Shown here piece after piece: positions 18,396 to 27,200 of a stretch of 47,731 nt of DNA. Each line of letters begins with the position of its first letter. The first letter of the stretch is position 1. The DNA is from Gammaproteobacteria bacterium (GTDB lineage: Bacteria; Pseudomonadota; Gammaproteobacteria; Steroidobacterales; JABDMI01), in assembly GCA_013001575.1 (NCBI GenBank), contig JABDMI010000019.1, positions 1 through 47,731 on the forward strand. The letters run 5' to 3'. The notes under the pieces were generated by a model, which saw only the letters and a list, made by a program, of their open reading frames with translations, was not told the origin of the DNA and ran no database searches. The position numbers were made by a program, and so were the translations under genes.

Positions 18396-18609
18396 GAAGA
18401 GGGCTTTTGGTAAAAATGATTAAAATTCAATATATTAGCTGTGTATTTTAACCTGTTTGTATATGTGTTGCATAGCTGCTTGCCGAGATTCTGACGCTTT
18501 ATGTCACAATCCATAGCGAGATGCGTATCGGTGTTAGAATGCTCGCTTGAATAAAAACAATCGGCTGGCCATCACCAGACCTGAAATACGCATTCTGAAA
18601 AATATTCCC
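18396..18609. other. Divergent intergenic region proS / KARI-like gene
   Basis: A 214-bp region with AT-rich stretches (18420-18460). On the plus strand an extended -10-like GTGTTAGAAT (18531-18540), with GCTCGC after it, could drive the KARI-like gene; no matching -35 is clear. No leader peptide rich in Ile, Val or Leu, and no attenuator hairpin of the classical ilv type, is visible. Confidence 0.45.
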
Positions 18610-19599
18610 ATGGGTACATATTACGATAAAGACATCAGCAGCGATGCTTTGGCTGAACAGCGTATTGCCATAATTGGTTTTGGGGCGCAGGGCCGCAGCC
18701 ATGCCTTGAATTTACATGACTCGGGTGCCGATGTTGTGATTGCATTGCGAGCTGACTCACCATCCATGACGGCAGCCACGTCCATGGGTTTGACTACTCT
18801 TGAGCTTGAAGAAGCAGTGCGCACTGCAGATGTAGTAATGCTTTTGAGTCCGGACAGTTCGCATCCGGCAATTTATCAGAGCGTGTTAGAACCACACCTG
18901 CGCAGTGGATCAATGCTTTTGTTTGCGCACGGCTACAGTATTCATTATGAAACGCTAAAACCAAGAAAAGATCTGGATGTTTGCATGGTTGCCCCGTTGG
19001 GAATCGGCGATCAGGTTCGCGCCATGTACGTAGCGGGGGCAGGGGTTCCCGCCTTGTTAGCCGTGCACCAGGATTTCACCGGGCAAGCCAAACGCCGGGC
19101 TCTTGCTTATGCGGCATTGAACGGGCATGGCCGGGCCGGAATCATTGAAACTACGATTAAAGACGAAACCGAAACCGATCTGTTTGCCGAACAGGCTATT
19201 TTGTGTGGCGGCATCACGCATTTGATCGAGGCAGGTTTTGAAACCTTGGTTGAAGCAGGATACCAATCGGAACTGGCTTATTTTTCCTGTTTGCATGAGC
19301 TGAAACTGATCATTGACCTGATATATTCGCGTGGCATTGCTGGAATGCGTCAATCTATTTCGGAAACAGCGGAGTTTGGTGACTACACGCGAGGGCCGCG
19401 TGTCATCAATGAGCGTACACGAGAAGAGATGCGTGCAATGTTAAAGGAAGTGCAATCAGGTGCTTTTGCACGCGAATTATCTCAAGAAATAAACAATAAT
19501 TCGCCCGTGATCCGAAAAGGTCGTGCCGCCAGCGAGGCTCACCCGATCACAGAGGTTGGCGAACGCTTGCGCGCTATGATGCCATGGATCAAGAGCTGA
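18610..19599 (+). CDS. Ketol-acid reductoisomerase-like protein lacking key catalytic residues
   Basis: A 329-residue protein, full-length for class I KARI (IlvC) and alignable without gaps to Pseudomonas-type enzymes. The NADPH-binding part is kept (IIGFGAQGRSHALNL, then ALRADS), as are His107 (FAHGYSIHY), Asp190 and Glu194 (ETDLFAEQ), Glu230 and the SIS loop. But the universal Lys130 in APKAPGHTVR is Leu (APLGIGDQVR), and metal ligand Glu226 (AYFECLHE) is Ser (AYFSCLHE). Pro132 and His134 are also changed. Acetohydroxyacid isomeroreduction is therefore doubtful. I use the ATG at 18610, whose numbering matches the P. aeruginosa enzyme; a TTG at 18547 would add 21 residues. Psd-like and pssA genes follow. 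Confidence 0.82.
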   Translation: MGTYYDKDISSDALAEQRIAIIGFGAQGRSHALNLHDSGADVVIALRADSPSMTAATSMGLTTLELEEAVRTADVVMLLSPDSSHPAIYQSVLEPHLRSGSMLLFAHGYSIHYETLKPRKDLDVCMVAPLGIGDQVRAMYVAGAGVPALLAVHQDFTGQAKRRALAYAALNGHGRAGIIETTIKDETETDLFAEQAILCGGITHLIEAGFETLVEAGYQSELAYFSCLHELKLIIDLIYSRGIAGMRQSISETAEFGDYTRGPRVINERTREEMRAMLKEVQSGAFARELSQEINNNSPVIRKGRAASEAHPITEVGERLRAMMPWIKS

Positions 19600-19654
19600 T
19601 CGCATGTTTAAAGATTTATCACGAATTAAGGCAATGAACTAGAGTCTAACGAAT

Positions 19655-20299
19655 ATGGCAGATGTAAAACATCCGATTTTAGCAAGTGACGGTTGGCCAT
19701 TTTTCCTTGGTGGTCTATTCGTGTTTCTGGTCGGTTTCAAATACGGATTGACCTGGTTGATGCTGTTGTGCCTTGTGTACTTTATTGCCGGTTTTTTGTT
19801 GTTCCGTGATCCTTATAGGACTATCCCCGCTATTCCTTATGCCGTCGTGAGTCCCGTCGATGGTCGGGTGATGGCTATATCGGTTCTGAAAGAGGGCTTA
19901 TTGGAACGACGTGCCATAAAATTAACCATCCGAATTTATAAATCAGGCGCCTACACCACACGCAGTCCGTGTGAAGGGAAGATCCTCAGTTTGAGTGATG
20001 TCGATCTGGGTTCGCGCAGGGTGGATACGCGTGGCTTGTGGATACGCACCGATGAAATGGATGACGTGGTCATGCAAATGCGTGGCGAGGGTGTTGCCAA
20101 ATGGTATCCGGCCGTATGTCATGTGCGTTTCGGTGAACGCATAGGACAGGGTGAACGTGTGGGCTTGAATCGCTTGGCATCAAATTGTGTGTTGTATCTG
20201 CCTGAGACCATCAAACTGGATATTGCGATTGGTCAGAGAGTTAAAGCGGGTAGTTCTATACTGGCGGAATTCGATCATGGTCAGTTCGAAGAAGAATAA
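19655..20299 (+). CDS. Phosphatidylserine decarboxylase-like protein with altered active site
   Basis: A 214-residue protein of the short Psd type. It has two N-terminal membrane helices (WPFFLGGLFVFLVGF, LMLLCLVYFIAGFLLF), FRDPYRTIP, and the catalytic Asp in SPVDGRV (Asp69). Against the short-Psd consensus, the catalytic His in VHVNR(A/S)P is replaced by Tyr100 (AYTTRSP), and the self-cleavage site FGSRVDVYLP reads LASNCVLYLP, so Gly-Ser becomes Ala-Ser. Autoprocessing to the pyruvoyl form and decarboxylation are thus doubtful. It sits 55 bp after the KARI-like gene and 29 bp before pssA, as in the ilvC-psd-pssA clusters of other proteobacteria. A separate active Psd would be expected elsewhere in the genome. 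Confidence 0.78.
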   Translation: MADVKHPILASDGWPFFLGGLFVFLVGFKYGLTWLMLLCLVYFIAGFLLFRDPYRTIPAIPYAVVSPVDGRVMAISVLKEGLLERRAIKLTIRIYKSGAYTTRSPCEGKILSLSDVDLGSRRVDTRGLWIRTDEMDDVVMQMRGEGVAKWYPAVCHVRFGERIGQGERVGLNRLASNCVLYLPETIKLDIAIGQRVKAGSSILAEFDHGQFEEE

Positions 20300-20328
20300 A
20301 TTCTGCCAAGCCTTGTACAATAAACCCT

Positions 20329-21207
20329 ATGAACAAAAAAATTACCCGGAAAGTAAAAAACACGGTAGCCGCCCATCGTGAAAAACGCCAATTGAATATC
20401 GAGGCTGGCGAACGGGGGCGCGGGGTTTATCTATTGCCTAATCTATTCACCACAGCCGCTTTGTTTGCGGGGTTCTATGCGGTGGTTGCCTCCATGGACG
20501 GCAATTTTGAAAAAGCCGCTTTCGCCATTTTTGTGGCCATGTTACTCGATGGTATGGATGGCCGGGTCGCGCGCATGACCAGCACCGAAACGCAATTCGG
20601 CAAAGAATACGATTCTTTATCCGACATGGTCTCATTCGGCATTGCTCCGGCGCTGGTGATGTATCAATGGGGCATTGACCACCTGGTTTCATTGAGTGGC
20701 TTCTGGAGTAAGGCCGGCTGGATCGTGGCTTTTACCTATTGCGTGTGTGCGGCATTGCGATTGGCGCGATTTAACACCAATATCGGTAAAGTGGATAAAC
20801 GCTATTTTGAGGGTTTGCCCAGCCCGTCAGCAGCCGGGGTGGTAGCGGGCCTAATTCTGTTTGATCATTCATTCGATTTCGACCCGAGCTACACCAGCTT
20901 CCCGGCGTTGATCATCACTTTTTTTGCCGGCGCTTTAATGGTCAGTAATATCAAATATCGCAGTTTTAAAGATTTAAATCTTAAAGGCAAAGTGCCATTT
21001 CACATTTTATTGCTGGTGCCTTTGATTCTTGGTCTATTGTTCATTGATCCACACAGGACTCTGTTTATCTCATTCTTTGCCTATGCCATTTCGGGACCAG
21101 TCGGACTGGTGATGCGACGCATTCGTGGTGAACAAACTGAAAATATAATTCCGGACGACATTGAAGACCCGCGCGTGGTGCCTGCCAACTATCTTGAAGA
21201 AGAATAA
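20329..21207 (+). CDS. pssA: CDP-diacylglycerol-serine O-phosphatidyltransferase
   Basis: A 292-residue integral membrane CDP-alcohol phosphatidyltransferase (subclass II PssA) that makes phosphatidylserine from CDP-DAG and serine. The complete family motif DG-x2-AR-x8-G-x3-D-x3-D is present, starting DGRVARMTST and ending GKEYDSLSD. About eight hydrophobic segments follow the basic N-terminus. The tail (GEQTENIIPDDIEDPRVVP) is polar. It follows the Psd-like gene, which has lost catalytic residues, so the product phosphatidylserine must be handled by another decarboxylase. The UDG gene begins 8 bp after its stop. Confidence 0.94.
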   Translation: MNKKITRKVKNTVAAHREKRQLNIEAGERGRGVYLLPNLFTTAALFAGFYAVVASMDGNFEKAAFAIFVAMLLDGMDGRVARMTSTETQFGKEYDSLSDMVSFGIAPALVMYQWGIDHLVSLSGFWSKAGWIVAFTYCVCAALRLARFNTNIGKVDKRYFEGLPSPSAAGVVAGLILFDHSFDFDPSYTSFPALIITFFAGALMVSNIKYRSFKDLNLKGKVPFHILLLVPLILGLLFIDPHRTLFISFFAYAISGPVGLVMRRIRGEQTENIIPDDIEDPRVVPANYLEEE

Positions 21208-21215
21208 GTTCAAAC

Positions 21216-22040
21216 ATGCCATTATCTGAAAGACAAAAACAGTATTTGGACTTGATGGGTATACCGGTCTATACAGAAAGAGCCGAAGAAGAAAAACAGG
21301 ACTTTGAGCTTCCACCGCAAGTAAAGTCAAGTCAAAAAAAATCCCCGGGTAAATCAGATGACAATCTATCGCCGGTCAATGATTCTCAAGCTCGCGAGGC
21401 GCCAACTGTTACACCAGCCGAAACTGAAACGTCGGTTTCAGTGCATGAAATTTTAAAGCGCAGTGACTTGCCCCAGGAGTGGTCAGGCTTGATCGATCAT
21501 GTCAGCAATTGTGAACGCTGCGATTTGCACAAAACCCGTACCCAAACGGTATTTGGCGTAGGTGACAGCAATGCCGACTGGATGATCATCGGGGAAGCAC
21601 CCGGTATCGAAGAAGACAAACAAGGTGAGCCATTTGTCGGTCAAGCTGGGCAACTCTTAACTGTTATTCTGGAGTCCATTGGCTTGGGGCGAGATAAGGT
21701 TTATATCGCCAACACCTTGAAATGCCGGCCGCCTGGTAATCGTGATCCAAAAAAATCCGAAGCGGCTCAGTGTCGAGCATATCTGGAACAGCAGATTGCC
21801 CTGGTTGACCCAAAGATCATTATTTGCGTGGGGCGTATTGCCAGTCAAAATGTTTTGCAAGTCGAGGATCCTATTTCCCGCATGCGGGGTAAACCGCACA
21901 GTATTCAGCATCCTGTCAAACTTGAGAAAGATATTCCGGTCATTGTGACGTACCATCCGGCCTACTTGTTAAGAAGTCCGAGTCAGAAACGCAAAGTATG
22001 GGACGATCTGAAACTTGCATTTTCAGTATTAAAAGCCTGA
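21216..22040 (+). CDS. Family 4-type uracil-DNA glycosylase (iron-sulfur)
   Basis: A 274-residue DNA repair enzyme that removes uracil from DNA. A low-complexity Ser/Pro/Glu-rich linker (about residues 25-85) joins a short N-terminal segment ([19 protein letters not shown]) to the catalytic domain. Motif 1 is [20 protein letters not shown]; cluster Cys residues are in [24 protein letters not shown] and EAAQCRAYL; motif 3 is [18 protein letters not shown]. The position directly upstream of rimI (3 bp) is common in gammaproteobacteria. The linker makes it longer than the roughly 200-residue thermophile enzymes. Confidence 0.93.
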   Translation: MPLSERQKQYLDLMGIPVYTERAEEEKQDFELPPQVKSSQKKSPGKSDDNLSPVNDSQAREAPTVTPAETETSVSVHEILKRSDLPQEWSGLIDHVSNCERCDLHKTRTQTVFGVGDSNADWMIIGEAPGIEEDKQGEPFVGQAGQLLTVILESIGLGRDKVYIANTLKCRPPGNRDPKKSEAAQCRAYLEQQIALVDPKIIICVGRIASQNVLQVEDPISRMRGKPHSIQHPVKLEKDIPVIVTYHPAYLLRSPSQKRKVWDDLKLAFSVLKA

Positions 22041-22043
22041 TCC

Positions 22044-22490
22044 ATGCCCGTTAGCTTACGCAGGATGCAGGAAAGCGATCTCGATCAGGTGCTTGCAATT
22101 GAGACTCAAAGCTATCCGGTACCCTGGACCCGCGGCATTTTTTCCGATTGTTTGAAAGTCGGCTATCCGGCCTGGGTGCTGTTGGATGGCGAAACCATCA
22201 TCGGTTATATACTCATCTCGGTTGGCGCCAATGAAGCCCATCTTTTGAATATCTGTATCGCGCCCGCTCAGCGTCGTAAAGGTTTGGCCAGAAAGTTGTT
22301 GTCCGACATGATAAATTTATTGCAAGAAAAACATGTCGATACTTTGTTTTTAGAGGTGCGTGTTAGCAGTAAACCGGCCATTGCCTTGTATGAGGCTATG
22401 GGCTTTGAGCAAATTGGTCTAAGAAAAGATTATTACAAGACTCAAAGCGGGAAAGAAGATGCAGTGACGTATAAGATGGATTTATCTTGA
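22044..22490 (+). CDS. rimI: Ribosomal protein bS18-alanine N-acetyltransferase
   Basis: A 148-residue GNAT acetyltransferase that acetylates the N-terminal Ala of ribosomal protein S18. Features are the N-terminal LRRMQESDLDQVLAIETQSYPVPWTRGIF, the acetyl-CoA pyrophosphate loop IAPAQRRKGLARKLL, and VRVSSKPAIALYEAMGFEQIGLRKDYY near the end. It lies 3 bp after the uracil-DNA glycosylase stop and is surely cotranscribed with it. Confidence 0.95.
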   Translation: MPVSLRRMQESDLDQVLAIETQSYPVPWTRGIFSDCLKVGYPAWVLLDGETIIGYILISVGANEAHLLNICIAPAQRRKGLARKLLSDMINLLQEKHVDTLFLEVRVSSKPAIALYEAMGFEQIGLRKDYYKTQSGKEDAVTYKMDLS

Positions 22491-22505
22491 TTAGAGGAAA
22501 ATATA

Positions 22506-23075
22506 ATGAGCTATGGTGTGATGGCCTATCTTGTTGATACGGATGAATTGTTTAGTCTTTTGAGAAAAGAAAAAAAGCGCGGGTTTTTAAGTTCTGTTTT
22601 TGGTAAAAAAAGTGAACAGGAGAAGATGATAGAAGCGCTTAAGCCCGAGCTGGATGACCTGGATGAGAGTATTCAGGAATGGCTGGATGAAGACGATGAA
22701 AATTTCGACGTCCCGATTGCAAGAAAAGTAATTGATGAGTTCCTGACTGACAATATCAGTAATGCCTACGAAGGTCATGTCTATGGCTATGTTTTCAAGA
22801 ATATTTGTGAGTACAAGGGAGACTTTCTGGATAATTCTGAATGGTATCCGTGTTCAATCGACAGCTTTTATGCCATTCCATTTACTGAAATGACATTACC
22901 GGTCAAATTTCCTCACCCGGATGACTGGCCAGCACTTGGCTACATTAGTCATACTAAAATAGACTTGGAAAATGCCGAATATGAAGGCATAGATGAAATC
23001 CAGAAAGAGCGCTTGATCGACTGGTTCACGCGAGCAAAACATACTCAAAAAGATATTTATCTGTTTATGCATTAG
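22506..23075 (+). CDS. Hypothetical protein, possibly DUF7691-type
   Basis: A 189-residue acidic soluble protein that I cannot assign a function. The start (MSYGVMAYLVDTDELFSLLRKEK) is reminiscent of the DUF7691 family of small proteins with MSYG-type starts; the match is from memory and weak. It has no signal peptide, membrane segment or recognisable catalytic motif; Trp, Tyr and acidic residues are frequent. A strong ribosome binding site (AGAGGA) precedes the ATG, 15 bp after rimI. Base composition is more AT-rich than its neighbours, which may mean it was acquired. It converges on the CotH-like gene. Confidence 0.7.
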   Translation: MSYGVMAYLVDTDELFSLLRKEKKRGFLSSVFGKKSEQEKMIEALKPELDDLDESIQEWLDEDDENFDVPIARKVIDEFLTDNISNAYEGHVYGYVFKNICEYKGDFLDNSEWYPCSIDSFYAIPFTEMTLPVKFPHPDDWPALGYISHTKIDLENAEYEGIDEIQKERLIDWFTRAKHTQKDIYLFMH

Positions 23076-23102
23076 TGGGAACCACAATGCCAATGCAGAA
23101 TT

Positions 23103-24116
23103 TTATAAACAGCGTTTTTGAAAATCCGCCATCAGCTTTTGTTCATTAGCCGCCTCCTGAAAAAAACGGTTCACATATTTTTCTGTTTCCAGTCGTGCAG
23201 TGTCTGACAGACCGGGCACATCTTTAATTATTTTTACTATATTGCTTTGTGTCGATCTGATTTGGTCCAGGGCAACTTGTAGTTTATTAGAAGATTGACA
23301 GAACCCGCGATACAAGCGCTGGGTAACGCGTCTGATGCGTAAGGACTTATCCGGAAACGCATAGCGGGCATTCACTAGTCCGGAAAGGTCAAAATCATAA
23401 GGTACGTAAAAGCGTTCTTGGTTGATGTTGATTAAGGTTCCGTTGTGACAACATACGGTATCTTTTTCCGCCGACACCAATGACCAATCAGTATTGCCAA
23501 TCAGATATTGATAGATATAAATCTTTGCCATGTGCGCATCATTGAGGGAGCGCAATGACACGCCCTGTGCCGCGACCGGTTGAGCGCCTAAACGCTTGAT
23601 CATGTCGAGCCTGGGTTCAATCAAAAACGCATAGCGCACCAATGACTGAGAGTTTTTTTTGGCTAGCGTGTCTACATATGTGATACGCGCCAGACGTACC
23701 TGATAACTGACGTCGGTGATTTGGTTGAGTATTTTGTACGCCAGATATTCCTGAATGGCATTTTCCTGATACGCAGATGTGAGTTTGCAATGGGTGACGA
23801 TCTTAACCTTGTCCATTCCGGAAAATACACTACCACGTGCGTGCTGTTGATTGAATTGCAAACGGAGCGGGGGGAAGCGACAAACTCTGAGCCGGCTATT
23901 GCCTCGCGCACGCACGAGCACTTCTTGGCGGTGACCATTTACCTCTAAAACAAAACGCGACGGGGTTTTTTGTTTTTTGGCGCGTATCACACGGCTGACC
24001 GGACCTTCCAGTTTTATCTCTAATACCGAGTCGCTCTCAAATAATTGTGCGGAAACTGTTTGCATCACAATCAGTGATACAAGCAATAGCAACATTTTGG
24101 ATAATCCTAGGTTCAT
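23103..24116 (-). CDS. Exported CotH-like (kinase-fold) protein
   Basis: A 337-residue protein with a signal peptide (MNLGLSKMLLLLVSLIVMQTVSA, cleaved before Gln24). The body resembles CotH-type atypical kinases in pattern: an early VRARGNSRLRVCRFPPLRLQF (CotH-like RGNSS...KPY/RLKF), YQENAIQEYLAYKILNQITDVSY, a central GNTDWSL, then CHNG and YVPYDFDLSGLVNARYA, where the two Asp residues could bind metal-ATP as in CotH. Four or more Cys residues suggest disulfides in the periplasm. The ATG at 24116 is used; a TTG ten codons earlier would spoil the signal peptide. Function unknown; CotH phosphorylates proteins, but an exported enzyme would need an ATP source. Confidence 0.6.
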   Translation of the reverse strand: MNLGLSKMLLLLVSLIVMQTVSAQLFESDSVLEIKLEGPVSRVIRAKKQKTPSRFVLEVNGHRQEVLVRARGNSRLRVCRFPPLRLQFNQQHARGSVFSGMDKVKIVTHCKLTSAYQENAIQEYLAYKILNQITDVSYQVRLARITYVDTLAKKNSQSLVRYAFLIEPRLDMIKRLGAQPVAAQGVSLRSLNDAHMAKIYIYQYLIGNTDWSLVSAEKDTVCCHNGTLININQERFYVPYDFDLSGLVNARYAFPDKSLRIRRVTQRLYRGFCQSSNKLQVALDQIRSTQSNIVKIIKDVPGLSDTARLETEKYVNRFFQEAANEQKLMADFQKRCL

Positions 24117-24233
24117 TTTGTGGCTTTTATTGCGTCCGTTTTGCAAAGATACTAGGTATTCACATTACTTGATATAGGGGATGACCACAAATTGCCATTC
24201 AAAAACTTTCACTTTCTACTGTAAAATCAAGGC

Positions 24234-27200
24234 ATGGGCGACTATTCCACCAGCAAAATATACGATCAACATGCGGCTGAGATTCTTTCGGATCTCTACG
24301 GCATTCAGGCGCTTGCAAGTCCGGTGCACGGTGAAATTGATTTCAATTTTTGCATCGAGATAGATGGACGGGCAAAATATTTATTAAAAATTTCACGAGC
24401 CGGCGTTGATAAAGACTATCTTGATCTGCAAAATCAAATATTGCTCACACTCAGTCAAGACCCGGAATTGAACGCGTCGCAAGTAGTTAAGGATGTGAAC
24501 GGTCAAGCGATTTCAGAGTTTACCGATGAGAATGAACAAATTCGCTACGTCCGGCTGCTTACCTGGATTGAAGGTCGTTTGTGGCATACGGTCAATCCTC
24601 AACTCGATGCACTCAGGTATGAGCTCGGATACAAGTCCGGATTGATCACTAAAACCCTGTTGGATTTTGATCATCCAAAGGCGCACAGGGAACTGGATTG
24701 GGATGTGGCCCAGTCACTCTGGACAAAAGAGCATACGGATTTATTTTCCGGCGAAGAGAAGCGCATTATTGAAAGTTTCATCGGTCGGTTTGAAACGGTG
24801 CAAAAGTCCTATCAGGGCTTGCGAAAGTCTGTGGTGCACAATGATGTGAATGAGGGCAATATTGTTGTGAGTCTGGATGTCCTCAAGCCACAGGTTTTGT
24901 CAATATTTGATTTTGGCGATGCGCTGCATACCCAGGTGATTAACGATGTGGCTATCGCTTGCTCTTACGCCATTAAAGACTTTCCGGATCCACTCGCGGC
25001 TGCTTTGCCACTGCTTAAGGGCTATCATCACGCATTTGCCTTACAGGAACAAGAATTAGACTATTTATATCTGTTGATTGCCATGCGCTTGATCGTGTCG
25101 ATCACCAAGGCCGCAATCAATCGTGTGGCGGAACCCGAGAATGAGTATTTGCAGGTTAGTAAACAAACGGCAATTGATTTGCTTTTAAAGTGGGATGCGA
25201 TTGACCAGGAATTTGCGACTTACCGTTTTCGCGATGCCTGTGGATTTTCTGCTCATCCTGATCAAGCACGGTTTGTTGAATGGGCGAAACAATCAAAATT
25301 CTCTTTATCGGACCTGTATCCAACAGTGTTACGCAATCAAATACATCCCCTGGAACTCAATGTGGCCAGCACTTGGTTGGGTCACGTTACAGACTTCAAT
25401 GATCTGGAGCTGTTTGATTTCAAAATACATAAATTACAAAAACAACATCCAGACAAAATCATTGCAGGCGGTTACCTTGAGCCGCGTGCTCTATACATCG
25501 CGCCAGAATACGACAGTGTGGGTAACAGCGGGCGGCGTAGTCGTACTGTGCATCTGGGGGTGGATTATTGGTTGCCTGCTTACACATCGGTGCATGCCGT
25601 TCTGGATGGTGAAGTCGTTGCAGCGGTGGATAATTCGGGCGATAAGCAATATGGCGGATTGCTTATTCTGAAACACACGATCGAAGACCAGCATGGCGAG
25701 TTCAGTTTTTTTTCCTTGTATGGTCATCTAACAGTTTCATCCGCCACCCAGCACACGATCGGTGACCAGATCAAACAGGGCGAATGCATCGCGCGCCTGG
25801 GTTCTTATCCGGAAAATGGCAACTGGTCTCCACATCTGCATTTTCAGTTAATGTTAAGTATGCTGGACTATGTTAACGATTTTGCCGGTGTTGCTTATCC
25901 GGAGGAAGTCGGGGTCTGGGCGAGTATTTGTCCTGACCCGAATTTGCTTTTCAAATGTGACGGGCTTGAGCCAAATCAAAAAACAAATCAGGAATTGCTT
26001 GAGTTTAGACAACAACATCTGGGCAAAGGCTTGAGTCTGTCTTATAAGACGCCACTGAACATTGTACGTGGAGCTGCTCAGTATCTGATTGATGATCAGG
26101 GCCGCAAATTTCTGGATACGGTGAATAACGTTGCACACGTCGGACACGAACACCCGGATGTGGTCAAGGCCGGTCAACAACAAATGGCGGTACTCAATAC
26201 CAATTCACGTTATTTGCACCCAAACATCAATGAGCTGGCCAGTGAGTTACTTGAGACCTTACCCGATGAATTATGTGTGGTGCATTTTGTGAATTCAGGC
26301 AGCGAGGCCAATGAACTGGCCATACGGATGTTGAAAACTGCAACCGGACGTCAAGACATCCTTGTTTCAGAAGTTGGATATCACGGGAACACGAATGCCG
26401 CCATCAATATCAGTTCCTATAAGTTTGACGGAAAGGGTGGCAGTGGCGCGCCGCAATATACCCATGTATTCCCGTTGCCGGATGCGTTTCGTGGCAAGTA
26501 TCGCGGTGACAACAGCGGTTTTCGCTATGCCTATGAGGTAGAAACCTGTATTTCGCATGTGCATGCCGAGGGACGTCATGTAGCTGGCATGATAATTGAA
26601 CCGATCATCAGTTGTGGCGGTCAGATCGTGCCTCCGGAGGGCTTTTTGCAACAGGCTTTTACTTATGTACGAGAAGCGGGTGGCTATTGCGTGGCGGATG
26701 AAGTGCAAGTTGGTTGCGGTCGCGTGGGTAAACATTTCTGGGGTTTTGAGTTGCACGATGTGATCCCGGATATCGTCACCATTGGCAAGCCTTTGGGTAA
26801 TGGGCATCCGGTTGCCGCGGTTGTTTGTACCCGGGAGATAGCCGACAAGTTTGCCAATGGCATGGAATACTTTAATACTTTTGGCGGCAATCCGGTTTCA
26901 TGTGCCATCGCCAGCGAAGTCTTGCGTGTGGTCAAGCGTGAGAATTTACAAACGCACGCAAATACTATCGGCGCATTGCTTAAACAGAAGTTGCAAATCC
27001 TTTCTAAACAATTTCCAATCATTGGTGATGTGCGTGGCGAAGGACTGTTTTTAGGCTTTGAGCTGGTTGATGCAGCGTTAAAGCCCTTGCCTTTACAAAC
27101 CGATTACCTGATCAATCGCATGAAAGCCCATAGTATATTAATGAGCAGCGATGGACCGGATCATAATGTCATCAAAATTAAACCGCCACTGGTGTTCTCT

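Noticed and set aside
24181-24363. 60-codon ORF overlapping the start of the 1012-residue fusion
   Set aside because: Overlaps the clear APH domain start in another frame and has no family resemblance.
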